DNA of 64,000 bases from positions 3,163,712-3,227,711 of the forward strand of contig NZ_JAUFQT010000001.1 in the NCBI RefSeq assembly GCF_030409905.1, in the 5' to 3' direction. Below, piece after piece: positions 19,569 through 28,685 of the stretch (the first letter of the stretch is position 1; every line of letters begins with the position of its first letter). Position numbers and translations under genes: made by a program. The notes under the pieces were generated by a model that saw only the letters and a list, made by a program, of their open reading frames with translations, ran no database searches and had not been told where the DNA came from. The stretch is from Echinicola jeungdonensis (GTDB lineage Bacteria > Bacteroidota > Bacteroidia > Cytophagales > Cyclobacteriaceae).

Positions 19569-21254
19569 ATGCAAGATTTCCCATGGTTCAAGCATTATCC
19601 CAAATCCGTTCCCAAAGAAGTGGATGTCCACGCATATGGCAATATCGTGGACCTATTTGAAGAGTGCATCATTAAATATAAGGATGCCGTGGCCTATGAA
19701 TGTATGGGTAAAAAAATGAGTTTTAACCAACTCGATCAATTATCTCAAAATTTTGCAGCCTTTTTACAGGAAGATTTAGGGTTGAAAAAGGGTGACCGGA
19801 TAGCAATCCAAATGCCTAATTTACTTCAATATCCAGTGGTGATGTTTGGGGCTTTGAGGGCAGGTTTGATCATCGTCAATACCAACCCCCTTTATACTTC
19901 CAAAGAGATGTTGCATCAGTTTAAGGATGCCAAGATTGAAGCCATTGTAATTTTGGCCAATTTTGCCAGTAAACTAGAGGAAATCCTACCGGAACTTGGA
20001 GTGAAACATATCATCATTACAGAGATTGGGGATATGTTGGGAGGAATGAAAGGAAGCATTGTGAATTTTGTAGTGAAATACATCAAACAAATGGTGCCTA
20101 CATATCATATTAAAAATAAAATGGCCCTGATGGATTGTCTGAAAAAGGGAGTTTCTTCTATTTTTAAACCTGTAGAAATATCTTCTGAGGATACTGCCTT
20201 TTTACAATATACTGGAGGAACCACTGGGATTTCCAAAGGTGCCGAGCTTACCCATGCCAATATTGTGGCCAATATGCAGCAAATTTCTGCCTGGATGCTT
20301 CCCAAACTGAAGGAACGGGAGGAAATGGTTATAACCGCCCTTCCCCTGTATCATATATTTGCTCTTACTGTCAACTGTCTTGCTATGTTGAAAATTGGGG
20401 CGCATAATGTACTTGTTACCAATCCTAGGGATATGAAGGCTTTTTGTAAGGACTTGCGTACCCATCCATTTAGTATTCTTACTGGAGTAAATACTTTATT
20501 CAATGGTTTATTAAACCAAGAATCATTTAGGAATCTTGATTTTAGTGCTTTAAAGATATCTGTGGGAGGAGGAATGGCTGTTCAAAAATATGTGGCCGAA
20601 AAGTGGAAAGAAGTAACAGGAACTCCACTGGCAGAAGGATATGGCTTGACGGAGACTTCACCTGTTGTTTCCTGTAACCCTATTGATGGAAATGAGCGGC
20701 TGGGAACTATCGGCTTGCCGCTACCCAATACCGAAATTAAAATTATTGATGATGATGGCAATGCTTTGTCTTTTGGAGAAAAAGGGGAACTATGCATCAA
20801 AGGGCCCCAAGTGATGAAAGGTTATTGGAAAATGCCGGAAGAAACCGCCAAAGTATTGTCTGAAGATGGTTGGTTAAAAACCGGAGATATTGCTGTTTTA
20901 AATGAAGATGGCTATTTGAAAATTGTGGATAGGAAAAAAGAGATGATTTTGGTTTCTGGCTTTAATGTATATCCCAATGAAGTGGAGGATGCTATTGCCT
21001 CTCATGAAAAAGTGGTAGAGGTGGGCGTCATAGGCATACCTGATGAACAAAGCACAGAAAGGGTAATTGCCTATGTAGTTCCAAATGATACCTCTCTTTC
21101 AGAGGAGGAAGTAATCCAGCACAGCCGTCAATCCCTGACAAGCTATAAAGTTCCTAAAGAAGTCCATTTTGTTGATGAATTGCCCAAGTCCAATGTAGGA
21201 AAAATCCTCAGAAGGCTAATCAAGGAAAATCACCAGAAAAAAGTATTACCATAA
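19569..21254 (+). CDS. fadD: Long-chain fatty acid-CoA ligase
   Basis: This 561-residue AMP-forming acyl-CoA synthetase equals E. coli FadD in length. The P-loop-like motif YTGGTTGISKGAELTH is near residue 213, the A5 motif GYGLTETSP near 357, the hinge DRKKEMILVSGFN near 455, and the catalytic Lys in NVGKILRR near 545. It activates fatty acids at the inner membrane for beta-oxidation or lipid synthesis. The preceding gene encodes an acyl-CoA dehydrogenase. A strong terminator follows. Confidence 0.95.
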   Translation: MQDFPWFKHYPKSVPKEVDVHAYGNIVDLFEECIIKYKDAVAYECMGKKMSFNQLDQLSQNFAAFLQEDLGLKKGDRIAIQMPNLLQYPVVMFGALRAGLIIVNTNPLYTSKEMLHQFKDAKIEAIVILANFASKLEEILPELGVKHIIITEIGDMLGGMKGSIVNFVVKYIKQMVPTYHIKNKMALMDCLKKGVSSIFKPVEISSEDTAFLQYTGGTTGISKGAELTHANIVANMQQISAWMLPKLKEREEMVITALPLYHIFALTVNCLAMLKIGAHNVLVTNPRDMKAFCKDLRTHPFSILTGVNTLFNGLLNQESFRNLDFSALKISVGGGMAVQKYVAEKWKEVTGTPLAEGYGLTETSPVVSCNPIDGNERLGTIGLPLPNTEIKIIDDDGNALSFGEKGELCIKGPQVMKGYWKMPEETAKVLSEDGWLKTGDIAVLNEDGYLKIVDRKKEMILVSGFNVYPNEVEDAIASHEKVVEVGVIGIPDEQSTERVIAYVVPNDTSLSEEEVIQHSRQSLTSYKVPKEVHFVDELPKSNVGKILRRLIKENHQKKVLP

Positions 21255-21287
21255 AAAAAGCGGGTTTATAAACGACCCGCTTTTTTT
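21253..21287. terminator. Bidirectional terminator between fadD and bioB
   Basis: A perfect 13-bp stem (21253-21265 with 21275-21287) has A-run and T-run sides, placed exactly between the two convergent stop codons. Confidence 0.9.
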
Positions 21288-21288
21288 A

Positions 21289-22266
21289 TTAAAGGCTTAC
21301 TTCTTTATCTTTAAATGCTTCCCTGGGTTTTAGATTCAGGGTTTGGAAAAGTTGTTTGTCTGAATCTTCTTCCGGATTTGGGGTGGTTAATAATTTGTCC
21401 CCTGCAAAAATGGAGTTGGCTCCAGCCATAAAGCAAAGGGCTTGTTCCTCTGTGGTCATTCTTACCCTTCCCGCAGAAAGTCTGACCATGGCTTTCGGCA
21501 TGATAATTCTAGCAGTGGCGATCATCCTGACCATTTCCCAAACAGATACTTTTTCCTGTTCCTCCAATGGAGTTCCTTCTACTGGAACCAGGGCATTTAC
21601 AGGTACAGACTCTGGATGACTTGGCAAAGTAGCCAAAGTGTGTAACATGCCTACCCGGTCTTCCAGATTTTCCCCCAATCCGATGATTCCACCCGAGCAA
21701 ACCGAAATATCAGCTTTCCGGACATTATCCAGGGTGTTTAGCCTATCGTCATAGTTTCGGGTGGTTATGATCTGGTCATAATGTTCCTCACTGGTGTCCA
21801 GGTTATGGTTATAGGCATAAAGGCCAGCATCTTTAAGCTTTTTGGCCTGTTCTTCAGAAAGCATACCTAAGGTGCAGCACACTTCCATGCCCATGGTATT
21901 TACCCCTTTTACCATTTCCAGAACCTTGTCAAAGTCCCGGTTGTCCCTTACTTCTCTCCAGGCAGCACCCATGCAGAACCTTGTGCTACCGGCAGATTTT
22001 GCATCAGCAGCTTTCTGCAAAACTTCTTCCACTTCCAATAGTTTGTGGACCTTTACATCAGTATGGTACCTTGCTGCTTGAGGGCAATAGGCACAATCTT
22101 CAGGGCAACCCCCAGTTTTTACTGACAATAGGGTGCAAACTTGTACTTCCTGTGGGTCATTAAACTCCCTATGAACAGTGGCTGCCTTATATATTAATTC
22201 TAAAATGGGTTGATCAAAAATAGCTTTGATTTCTTCCCTTGTCCAATCGTTTCTAATCTCAGTCAT
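21289..22266 (-). CDS. bioB: Biotin synthase
   Basis: This radical SAM enzyme inserts sulfur into dethiobiotin. ATG 22266 is taken as start; one codon upstream is only a TTG. The product has 325 residues. The SAM cluster cysteines are Cys54, Cys58 and Cys61 in [12 protein letters not shown]. The second-cluster region includes CCTLGML and the conserved Arg in RLSAGR. The frame is complete. No other bio gene is adjacent, as is common in this phylum. Confidence 0.96.
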   Translation of the reverse strand: MTEIRNDWTREEIKAIFDQPILELIYKAATVHREFNDPQEVQVCTLLSVKTGGCPEDCAYCPQAARYHTDVKVHKLLEVEEVLQKAADAKSAGSTRFCMGAAWREVRDNRDFDKVLEMVKGVNTMGMEVCCTLGMLSEEQAKKLKDAGLYAYNHNLDTSEEHYDQIITTRNYDDRLNTLDNVRKADISVCSGGIIGLGENLEDRVGMLHTLATLPSHPESVPVNALVPVEGTPLEEQEKVSVWEMVRMIATARIIMPKAMVRLSAGRVRMTTEEQALCFMAGANSIFAGDKLLTTPNPEEDSDKQLFQTLNLKPREAFKDKEVSL

Positions 22267-22531
22267 CAAAATGGCATTTGGATGGTGAATTCAGGGGCTA
22301 AAATTATTGATTTTTGTTTAGTATGTAATGATTTTTTCTGCTTTTTCCCTATTCAATTGAGAATGGGTGAGTTAAGCTAACCTGATCCGGGGTTTGGATT
22401 GAGGTGATATTATATAAGAGGGTAATTAATCTCACTTATTAAGCCTTAAACCAGGATGGTCTTAAGGACATGGAATTAACTTGTCTGGGGCAACAGGCCA
22501 GAATAGGATTTTAGGCTAATAATAATCAGAA

Positions 22532-23095
22532 TTATTTTTTTATTTCTTCCAGGAGATGGAAAGCTTGATTGTAATGTCTTTTTTCATGACTGATAATGAT
22601 ATTGATTGCCAATTCCAAGGGATAGGCAATTAAACGGTTAGCCGGGGAATGAATCACCTGTTTATTTTCTAGAAATGGCTTAAGTTGACCTATCCAACGA
22701 GAAAGATTCTTTTGGTGTTTTTCAAACTGGTCTAATAGTTCTTTATTTTCGGGTACTTCATATTTGGATGGGATCCATATGGGAAGGGTTTTGAATTTTT
22801 TGTGGTTTTCCGGGGCAACGGATTTGAGGATCATTTTACCCAGCGCTTTTGTAAGAAAACCAAAATTGCCAATGAATGGCTTGGAATAATTTCCCTTTTC
22901 CAATTGTCGAAAAATAGGAAAATAGCTTTCGTTTAGGACGATCAAATGTTGGATGTTTTCAGCAATACTCCAGGTTTTTGCATCGGGTTTCATATGCAGG
23001 GTTTCCACATCCAAAGATTGAAAGCTGTCTTTAAACGATGCAGTAATTTCTTGAATATCCTGTTGCCAATTCTTAATGGTGGTATCCATGTTCAT
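22532..23095 (-). CDS. DinB-superfamily protein
   Basis: The protein has 187 residues: a helical DinB_2 protein with His in ENIQHLIVLNE and the C-terminal pair in SHEKRHYNQA, which fit the three-histidine metal site. It is only distantly similar to the other DinB protein at 15290. Such proteins are often thiol-dependent transferases; function is unknown. It is a single gene diverging from the exonuclease fusion at 23230. Confidence 0.78.
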   Translation of the reverse strand: MNMDTTIKNWQQDIQEITASFKDSFQSLDVETLHMKPDAKTWSIAENIQHLIVLNESYFPIFRQLEKGNYSKPFIGNFGFLTKALGKMILKSVAPENHKKFKTLPIWIPSKYEVPENKELLDQFEKHQKNLSRWIGQLKPFLENKQVIHSPANRLIAYPLELAINIIISHEKRHYNQAFHLLEEIKK

Positions 23096-23208
23096 ATTAA
23101 GGGAAATGTAGCTTTTTTGAATTTAGTAAAAATGTAAAATACTATGACATTAAGCGTCAAAATTCGCTAATATGATTGAAAAAACATGAATTTTGGTTGG
23201 TGAAAAGC

Positions 23209-23216
23209 TAAATTTG
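23209..23216 (+). promoter_or_regulatory. Bacteroidota -7 box for the exonuclease/GIY-YIG gene
   Basis: TAAATTTG matches TAnnTTTG and lies 13 bases before the ATG, implying a near-leaderless transcript. A TTTGG lies upstream at about 23193, closer than the usual -33 spacing. Confidence 0.45.
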
Positions 23217-23229
23217 TCAATATAAAAAA

Positions 23230-24615
23230 ATGGGTATGTATGCAATCGTTGATATTGAAACCACTGGAGGGTATGGGAGAAGACATCGAATCACAGAAAT
23301 TGCCGTGGTTGTTCATGACGGAAAACAGGTTTTGGATACATACCAGACATTGTTAAATCCTGATTGCGAAATTCCAGCTTTTATTACCGGCCTGACAGGA
23401 ATAGATAATGAGATGGTCCAAGGTGCACCATTTTTTGAAGAAATAGGAGAAGAATTATATGAATTATTGAAGGATAAGGTCTTTGTGGCCCATAATGTAA
23501 ATTTTGATTTCAATTTTATCAAATCAGAATTTAGCAGAGTGGGTATCAATTTTGAGAGGCCAAAGCTATGCACTATTCGACTAAGCCGAAAATTGATACC
23601 TGGGTTGCCCTCCTATAGTTTGGGCAGCATTTGTGAGTACATGGATATCGAAATTCACGATAGGCACAGGGCGTTTGGGGATGCGGAGGCTACCGCCATT
23701 CTTTTTGGGATTTTGGTCCATAGGGATGATCAGGGAGTGATCGCCCAAGCTATGAAAAGGAATTCTGGGGAATCCTTTTTGCCACCTCATATTTCCAGGG
23801 AGCAATTTTTGGAATTGCCCACATCTGTGGGTGTGTATTATTTTCATGATGAGCATGGAAAAGTCATTTATGTTGGAAAGGCCTTGAATATTAGAAACCG
23901 GTTCAAGGGCCATTTTTCAGGTGCAGGAAAGGGCAAACAGGCCATGAAATCAGCCATTCATCATGTTTCATATACATTGACAGGAAGTGAATTTTTGGCT
24001 CTTTTGGTGGAGGCATTGGAAATAAAAAAACACTGGCCAAGGTTTAATAGGGCATTAAAAGTGAAAGCTGGGGCCTGGGGGCTTTATCAGTACCAGGATG
24101 GAAAGGGTTATATGAGGTTTCAGGTATCGAAAATCAATAAATTCAAAAAGCCTCTTATTACTTTTAGGACCCACCATGATGCCTGGTCGTATCTTTTGAA
24201 AAAAGTGGAAGAGTTTAAGCTATGCCCCAAACTTTGTGGGATTCAAAAAACTCCTGGTGCTTGTTATGATTTTGAATCGGGTTTTTGTGATGGAGCTTGC
24301 GCGGAAAAAGAAGATTCTTCCTCTTACAATGATAAAGTACTGGATTGGTTGGGGCAGATTCCTCTTGAAAACCAACGGATGTTGATCAAAGAAAAGGGGA
24401 GAAACCCTGAGGAAGAAGCTGCCATTTATTTCGATCAAGGGATATTAAAAGCCTACGGTTTTTTGGATCTTAAACAGGAGTTTCAATCCGATGAGGAAGT
24501 AATTGCAAGTTTAACTCCGGTGAAACCTGTTTCTGAAACGGCAGTTATTCTAGAACAATATTTGGGTAAAAATTTGTTGAAAAAGGTCAAAGTGATTGAA
24601 GGGTTAAGTTTATGA
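23230..24615 (+). CDS. DEDDh exonuclease fused to GIY-YIG nuclease with UvrC-like cysteine cluster
   Basis: Of the 461 residues, 1-170 form a DnaQ-like 3'-5' exonuclease with all DEDDh residues: Asp8 and Glu10 in VDIETTGG, Asp93 in HNVNFDFNF, and His146 and Asp151 in HRAFGDAE. Residues 197-275 form a UvrC-type GIY-YIG domain: GVYYF, then YVGKALNIRNR with Tyr214, Gly216 and Arg222, and a probable catalytic Glu261, then PRFN. A cysteine group follows at 336, 345, 353 and 357; its last spacings (x7, x3) equal those of the [4Fe-4S] ligands of UvrC. The C terminus has no recognised domain. The fusion is known in other bacteria and presumably acts in DNA repair. The gene is monocistronic. Confidence 0.9.
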   Translation: MGMYAIVDIETTGGYGRRHRITEIAVVVHDGKQVLDTYQTLLNPDCEIPAFITGLTGIDNEMVQGAPFFEEIGEELYELLKDKVFVAHNVNFDFNFIKSEFSRVGINFERPKLCTIRLSRKLIPGLPSYSLGSICEYMDIEIHDRHRAFGDAEATAILFGILVHRDDQGVIAQAMKRNSGESFLPPHISREQFLELPTSVGVYYFHDEHGKVIYVGKALNIRNRFKGHFSGAGKGKQAMKSAIHHVSYTLTGSEFLALLVEALEIKKHWPRFNRALKVKAGAWGLYQYQDGKGYMRFQVSKINKFKKPLITFRTHHDAWSYLLKKVEEFKLCPKLCGIQKTPGACYDFESGFCDGACAEKEDSSSYNDKVLDWLGQIPLENQRMLIKEKGRNPEEEAAIYFDQGILKAYGFLDLKQEFQSDEEVIASLTPVKPVSETAVILEQYLGKNLLKKVKVIEGLSL

Positions 24616-24942
24616 GGTTTCTGAAATAACAAAGGAATATGGCTCATTGCCTCATTTCAGTATTTATTTTTAATCTGGCACATTTTTTAGAATGGTTCAT
24701 TTTTAAAGATTTTTTCAAGAAAGGGATAAGGGTTATAGACTTGAATTACCACTTCTCGGAATAATATACTTAAAAGGTATTTGTGTCAAATTTTTGGGTA
24801 TATCTGTGTTTTATTTTATGATAAAATCACGATGAAGTTGTTGTTTAATATGTTCTGTATGGTTTTATAAAAACAGAATAATTGTTTATATTGATTACAG
24901 TCATGATTGACAATATTTTATGCAACCCAAAATCACAAGAAT
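24616..24942. other. Intergenic, no recognised feature
   Basis: AT-rich leader of the following secreted-protein gene. I see no terminator of convincing strength and no frame. Confidence 0.35.
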
Positions 24943-25746
24943 ATGAAAAAGCTGTTTTATTTAGTCATTATTGTAGCCTTGGTGTGTCCTGCTGCAATAG
25001 CACAAGAGGAGCCCCACCCCAAATATTTGGTCATAGAATTTATCAAAGTAGATTCTGATAATATGGTTGACTTTTCAGAGGCAAAAGGATTTTTGGAGGG
25101 CATTTATAAGGAAGCTGTAAAGCAAGGAGAAATTGAGGGTTGGGATTTGTGGACTTTGCAATCTGGGCCCGAAAGGGGAGAATTTCAGTATGTAACCATT
25201 ACTTACTATGATGACCCTGTAAAAATGATGAACGGTATGACGGATGATAACCTTCAAGCTTATGCTGAAAGGGCTCATTCAACTGATATGTCTGAACAAC
25301 AATTGGAATTGGCGGTAGACAAAAGTGTCAACAACCGGGACTTGGCATTAAGGGCATATATGGTAGAAATCGCCCATACAAAAGATGATTTTGAAATGAA
25401 ACCCGGGGTCTTGGCTTCTTTTGACCTGATGAAAGCTGCGGAAGGGCGTTTCAATGAATATGAGCAAATGGAAAAACAACTTTACCTTCCCTTTCACCAG
25501 AAAAAAATAGAAGCGGATATGATGGGAAGTTGGAGACTGCTAAGGACGGCTGTACCGATGGGAAGCGAAGCCGAATATACCCATATGACCCTCAATTTTT
25601 ATGATAATTATATGCAGTTTTTTAATGCACAGGAATATGAGGATTTGGAAGCAAGTGAGGAAAGACAAATGGCAATGGAGGAAGGATTGAAATCCAGGGA
25701 GCAGAAATGGGTTTATCTTGCAACCCTTTTGAAATCAGTAAGGTAG
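24943..25746 (+). CDS. Secreted protein of unknown function
   Basis: ATG 24943 is chosen because it gives a clean signal peptide (MKKLFYLVIIVALVCPAAIAQ), cleaved after AIA; the upstream frame begins at TTG. The mature protein of about 245 residues appears to have two similar halves, each with a strand such as KYLVIEFIKVDS or YMVEIAHTKDD and an aromatic YVTITYYDD or YTHMTLNFYDN. This resembles a tandem dimeric alpha-beta barrel (ferredoxin-like) protein. No catalytic motif is evident. It is probably periplasmic. Confidence 0.62.
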   Translation: MKKLFYLVIIVALVCPAAIAQEEPHPKYLVIEFIKVDSDNMVDFSEAKGFLEGIYKEAVKQGEIEGWDLWTLQSGPERGEFQYVTITYYDDPVKMMNGMTDDNLQAYAERAHSTDMSEQQLELAVDKSVNNRDLALRAYMVEIAHTKDDFEMKPGVLASFDLMKAAEGRFNEYEQMEKQLYLPFHQKKIEADMMGSWRLLRTAVPMGSEAEYTHMTLNFYDNYMQFFNAQEYEDLEASEERQMAMEEGLKSREQKWVYLATLLKSVR

Positions 25747-25840
25747 CTTGTGAATAAGGGTAGTTGGTTATGGTTTGTAATTGCATTTTGCTGCTGATAT
25801 TTTCAGTTATTTTGTAGCTGGAAGCAAATCAGCGCGAAGG

Positions 25841-25891
25841 ATCAAAAATAAGGAACCATGAATTCATAATTCATGGTTCCTTATTTTTGAT
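25841..25891. terminator. 24-bp perfect hairpin, probable terminator
   Basis: Bases 25841-25864 pair perfectly with 25868-25891 around a 3-nt loop. The hairpin carries A-run and T-run edges and lies between the secreted-protein gene and the convergent SatD-like gene, so it could end both transcripts. Confidence 0.75.
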
Positions 25892-25964
25892 AAAACATAT
25901 TTTTTCCGCCGGGTAAAATAGAACGTACAAAGACAGTAATAAAAGGCAAGATTTCTATTAGCTT

Positions 25965-26582
25965 TTAGGATACCAGAATGGATGCTGTCTTTTGTCTAAA
26001 ATATTTTTCCAGATCAAAAATCAACCCTGCTTCTGCTCTGCTATATCGTTGACTTACTGCGGCTTGCTTGATTCCCAGGCGTCTTGCAATTTGTTCCTGT
26101 AATAAGTCCCTTTCCCAACAAAGCATATTTACCAGTTCTGCTGAGCTTACGGACCACTTGTCCATGATCAACAGGGCCAACCTAAATATTAGATTCATGG
26201 TTTCGTCCCAGTCTTGAAAATCACTTTGAATGCCCAGGTTTATTTTATGCTTTTTTAAAGCTATTCTTATAGATTCAGCATAATCTTCAGCGGTAAGTTG
26301 GCCCGGGGTAATATCTATAATTTCAGATTTTTTCTCACCAATTCCAATGGCCAATCTTACATCCATATTTTTTTTCTTTTTTATGGAAGATTTGATCTGA
26401 ATTACCCTCAAGAAAGCTTCTTCGGGATTTTGAATTTCCAATCGAAAACCAACTTCCTTACTGATTTTCCACTGATCGGGCGGGGTAATAATTACCCCCA
26501 GCTGTTCCTTGAGAAAGGAAAACCAATGGTTCCGGGTAGTATTTACAGGACCGACAACCTCGCCTAAAATTATCGCTACCAT
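25965..26582 (-). CDS. SatD-like protein with C-terminal helix-turn-helix
   Basis: The 205-residue protein starts MVAIILGEVVG, resembling the SatD family opening. DVRLAIGIGE lies near the middle, and the C terminus contains a helix-turn-helix (QEQIARRLGIKQAAVSQRYSRA). It may be a DNA-binding regulator; SatD proteins are poorly characterised. A 68-base gap separates it from the patatin gene upstream on the same strand, so co-transcription is possible. The mirror copy at 63353 is broken by several one-base losses. Confidence 0.68.
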   Translation of the reverse strand: MVAIILGEVVGPVNTTRNHWFSFLKEQLGVIITPPDQWKISKEVGFRLEIQNPEEAFLRVIQIKSSIKKKKNMDVRLAIGIGEKKSEIIDITPGQLTAEDYAESIRIALKKHKINLGIQSDFQDWDETMNLIFRLALLIMDKWSVSSAELVNMLCWERDLLQEQIARRLGIKQAAVSQRYSRAEAGLIFDLEKYFRQKTASILVS

Positions 26583-26650
26583 AATATTATTAAACGAAAA
26601 AAAGCATAGGATTGATTGCTTTATCTAAGCGAGACCTTTGGTTACCCGAT

Positions 26651-27679
26651 TTATAATTCCCCTTTATTCATTAGCAAATTGGTTACAATATCATCGATTT
26701 GTTTTTCATTTTCCGATACATAATTCAATCCAGCTTCTTTTAAAGCATTCATATTTTTCCTAGTAGCCTCATCCATTTTTGGGGATGCATGTAATAGTTT
26801 GGGCTCCAGGCGAACATATCCTTCTTTATTATTTCCAGCATCAAAAAGCCATTTTAACTGGTGGGAAACTGTTTCTGAATTTCCGGACATCATTATACTG
26901 ATTAGGGGTTTGATCCATTGGGCCAAACCAAAATTTTTGGCTTGGGAATAACTATAGGTTTCATTTTCAGAACCAGTTCCTAGAGATAAAAGGTACATGT
27001 CCTTAGAAGTGGGCTTTTTTACATTTTTAAAATCCAATTTTCGAGTTTCTGCATAGGCACACATAGCCGGATTATTGGCAAATACCCCTCCGTCTATTAA
27101 AGGGTAGTTGACCCCAATGGCTGACTTGATCATCGCCACCTGAAAATAAGTGGGGGCTGCCGAAGTAGCCTGGGCCACCTCTTTAACCAAAAAGTCCTCG
27201 GAAGGAGAGAGGTTGGCATTGTGTTGGGTGAAAAATTTGGCTTTCCTGTTGTTGATTTCATAAGAAGTGATCAAACAGGGTTTTATCAATTGGCTTAACT
27301 TAATTTCTCCAAATTGTTTTTGAAGGGCTTTCCTTAATGCCTTGTTGGGGAATTTTTCATCCAATATTCCCCAAAGTCCCCTTACCTCGTGCCAAAAGGA
27401 TTTATGGAAAATAGCTTTTCCATGTTTGTGATATAAATTGACCACTTCCTGAACCTTGAATTTAGGTTTTTGTGGATCTTCATCGGAGGGTGTTAATAGT
27501 CCACAGCTTAGTATTCCACCGGTACTGGTCCCAGCCACAAAGTCCAAATAATCCACTAATCTGGCCTGATCATCTCCCTTTCTTTGTTGGATTTTTTCTT
27601 CAATAACCTGAAGGATAGTGCCAGGAATAATGCCTTTTATTCCTCCACCGTCGATGGATAAAATGTTGATTTTTTTCAT
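26651..27679 (-). CDS. Patatin-like phospholipase
   Basis: The protein has 342 residues with a complete patatin catalytic set: the oxyanion loop GGGIKG (residues 11-16), nucleophile Ser52 in GTSTG, and Asp196 in the LIDGGVFANNP segment. It should be a cytoplasmic acyl hydrolase acting on membrane lipids. There is no signal peptide. No CD-NTase, Cap accessory or other defence gene lies nearby, so a CBASS effector role is not supported. It is followed by the SatD-like gene and preceded by a DUF4199 gene on the same strand (53-base gap), which may form one operon. Confidence 0.92.
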   Translation of the reverse strand: MKKINILSIDGGGIKGIIPGTILQVIEEKIQQRKGDDQARLVDYLDFVAGTSTGGILSCGLLTPSDEDPQKPKFKVQEVVNLYHKHGKAIFHKSFWHEVRGLWGILDEKFPNKALRKALQKQFGEIKLSQLIKPCLITSYEINNRKAKFFTQHNANLSPSEDFLVKEVAQATSAAPTYFQVAMIKSAIGVNYPLIDGGVFANNPAMCAYAETRKLDFKNVKKPTSKDMYLLSLGTGSENETYSYSQAKNFGLAQWIKPLISIMMSGNSETVSHQLKWLFDAGNNKEGYVRLEPKLLHASPKMDEATRKNMNALKEAGLNYVSENEKQIDDIVTNLLMNKGEL

Positions 27680-27732
27680 AATGATTGGGGTAAAAAGTTT
27701 GAATAATAAAGATTAAAGTAAAGTTTTAATGT

Positions 27733-28221
27733 TTAAATGGCTTGAGGGCTTTTTCTGATGAAAATAGAAATAAGGGCAGCAGTTATACAACCCACGATAA
27801 AAGCAAAAAAGGTTGTTTGAAGGATGTAATTCCCAAGGGAGAAATAACTTTCTGCTTCTTGCTGGCTCATTATTTTTCTACTTACTGCGTGGTTTATGGC
27901 ATTTTCAAAATAATGTGGGGTGACAATTTTATGGCTGATCAACTGGGACAGGGGGCTAAGAATGGCTATAATCGCGGATAAGACCAGGCCGGAGAAAAAA
28001 GCATTTTTCCAACTAATATACCCTTTATAATAGTGGTTCCTTTTATCCAAAAGCGCCAAAACATAGAGTAAAATGGCTATAAATGCAAAAAGGTTGGTAT
28101 AGGTAGAATGGAATCCAATGTATTCATCATGAAGTCCTACAGCTCTTTCCAGCCCAATCCACAACAAACCTATAAATGTAAATATGATCCCCCATTTGAT
28201 TTCAATCTCATACTTTTTCAT
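27733..28221 (-). CDS. DUF4199 membrane protein
   Basis: The protein has 162 residues with four predicted transmembrane helices: about 8-27, 38-57, 72-95 and 130-155. The pattern KWGIIFTFIGLLW and the Y...N..SQQEAESYFSL region are typical of DUF4199 in Bacteroidota. Function is unknown. It is probably first in a minus-strand operon with the patatin and SatD-like genes. It diverges from the small lipoprotein gene at 28288. Confidence 0.8.
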   Translation of the reverse strand: MKKYEIEIKWGIIFTFIGLLWIGLERAVGLHDEYIGFHSTYTNLFAFIAILLYVLALLDKRNHYYKGYISWKNAFFSGLVLSAIIAILSPLSQLISHKIVTPHYFENAINHAVSRKIMSQQEAESYFSLGNYILQTTFFAFIVGCITAALISIFIRKSPQAI

Positions 28222-28287
28222 AATGAGTGCATTAGAGGTTTATTCTTACTTACAATTTACATATATTTCTTATCGAAAAAATGGAAA

Positions 28288-28623
28288 ATGATTAAGTACC
28301 TTTTAACAATAGGGTTGATGGGGTGCTTTTTTTTCGGTTCTTGCCAAACATCCAAAAATTTAAGGCAAGGAACCGGATGGGTGCTCGCTAAAACTGCCAC
28401 TCGTGGATCTCAACAATATTTGATTGTTGTGGATAATCAATGGTATTATCCTGAGGAATTGCCCGAAAAATTTAAAATGGATAGTGTTAGGGTACAGGTG
28501 AAATACAGGGTGTTGGACAGATTGGATACTGTTTTTAAGCCAGCTCCCAATGACCTGTTGGAATTTGATTTTACTGCCCGGGCTATAAAAGTGAAAAAAA
28601 TCAAACTATTGCCCCAAAGGTAA
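28288..28623 (+). CDS. Small lipoprotein of unknown function
   Basis: I start at ATG 28288, not at the longer upstream frame, because it gives a 111-residue lipoprotein. The signal peptide ends at a lipobox FFGSC with Cys19 (Cys13 is a less likely site). The mature part is beta-rich, with WYYPEELPEKFKMDSVRVQVKYRV, and resembles short periplasmic beta-sandwich proteins, but I recognise no family. The PhoX-like gene follows 62 bases later on the same strand. Confidence 0.65.
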   Translation: MIKYLLTIGLMGCFFFGSCQTSKNLRQGTGWVLAKTATRGSQQYLIVVDNQWYYPEELPEKFKMDSVRVQVKYRVLDRLDTVFKPAPNDLLEFDFTARAIKVKKIKLLPQR

Positions 28624-28685
28624 AATCCAAGGTAGAACAGATTTTAAAAATAAATAGCACGTAAAGTTGTAAATATAATAGGCCT

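Noticed and set aside
25965..27679. SatD-like and patatin genes as a CBASS-type defence pair
   Set aside because: No CD-NTase, ubiquitin-like or nucleotide-sensing gene is adjacent, and the neighbours are DUF4199 and a lipoprotein.
28108..28287. A longer start for the small lipoprotein gene
   Set aside because: The extension overlaps the divergent DUF4199 gene and would bury the lipoprotein signal; ATG 28288 is preferred.
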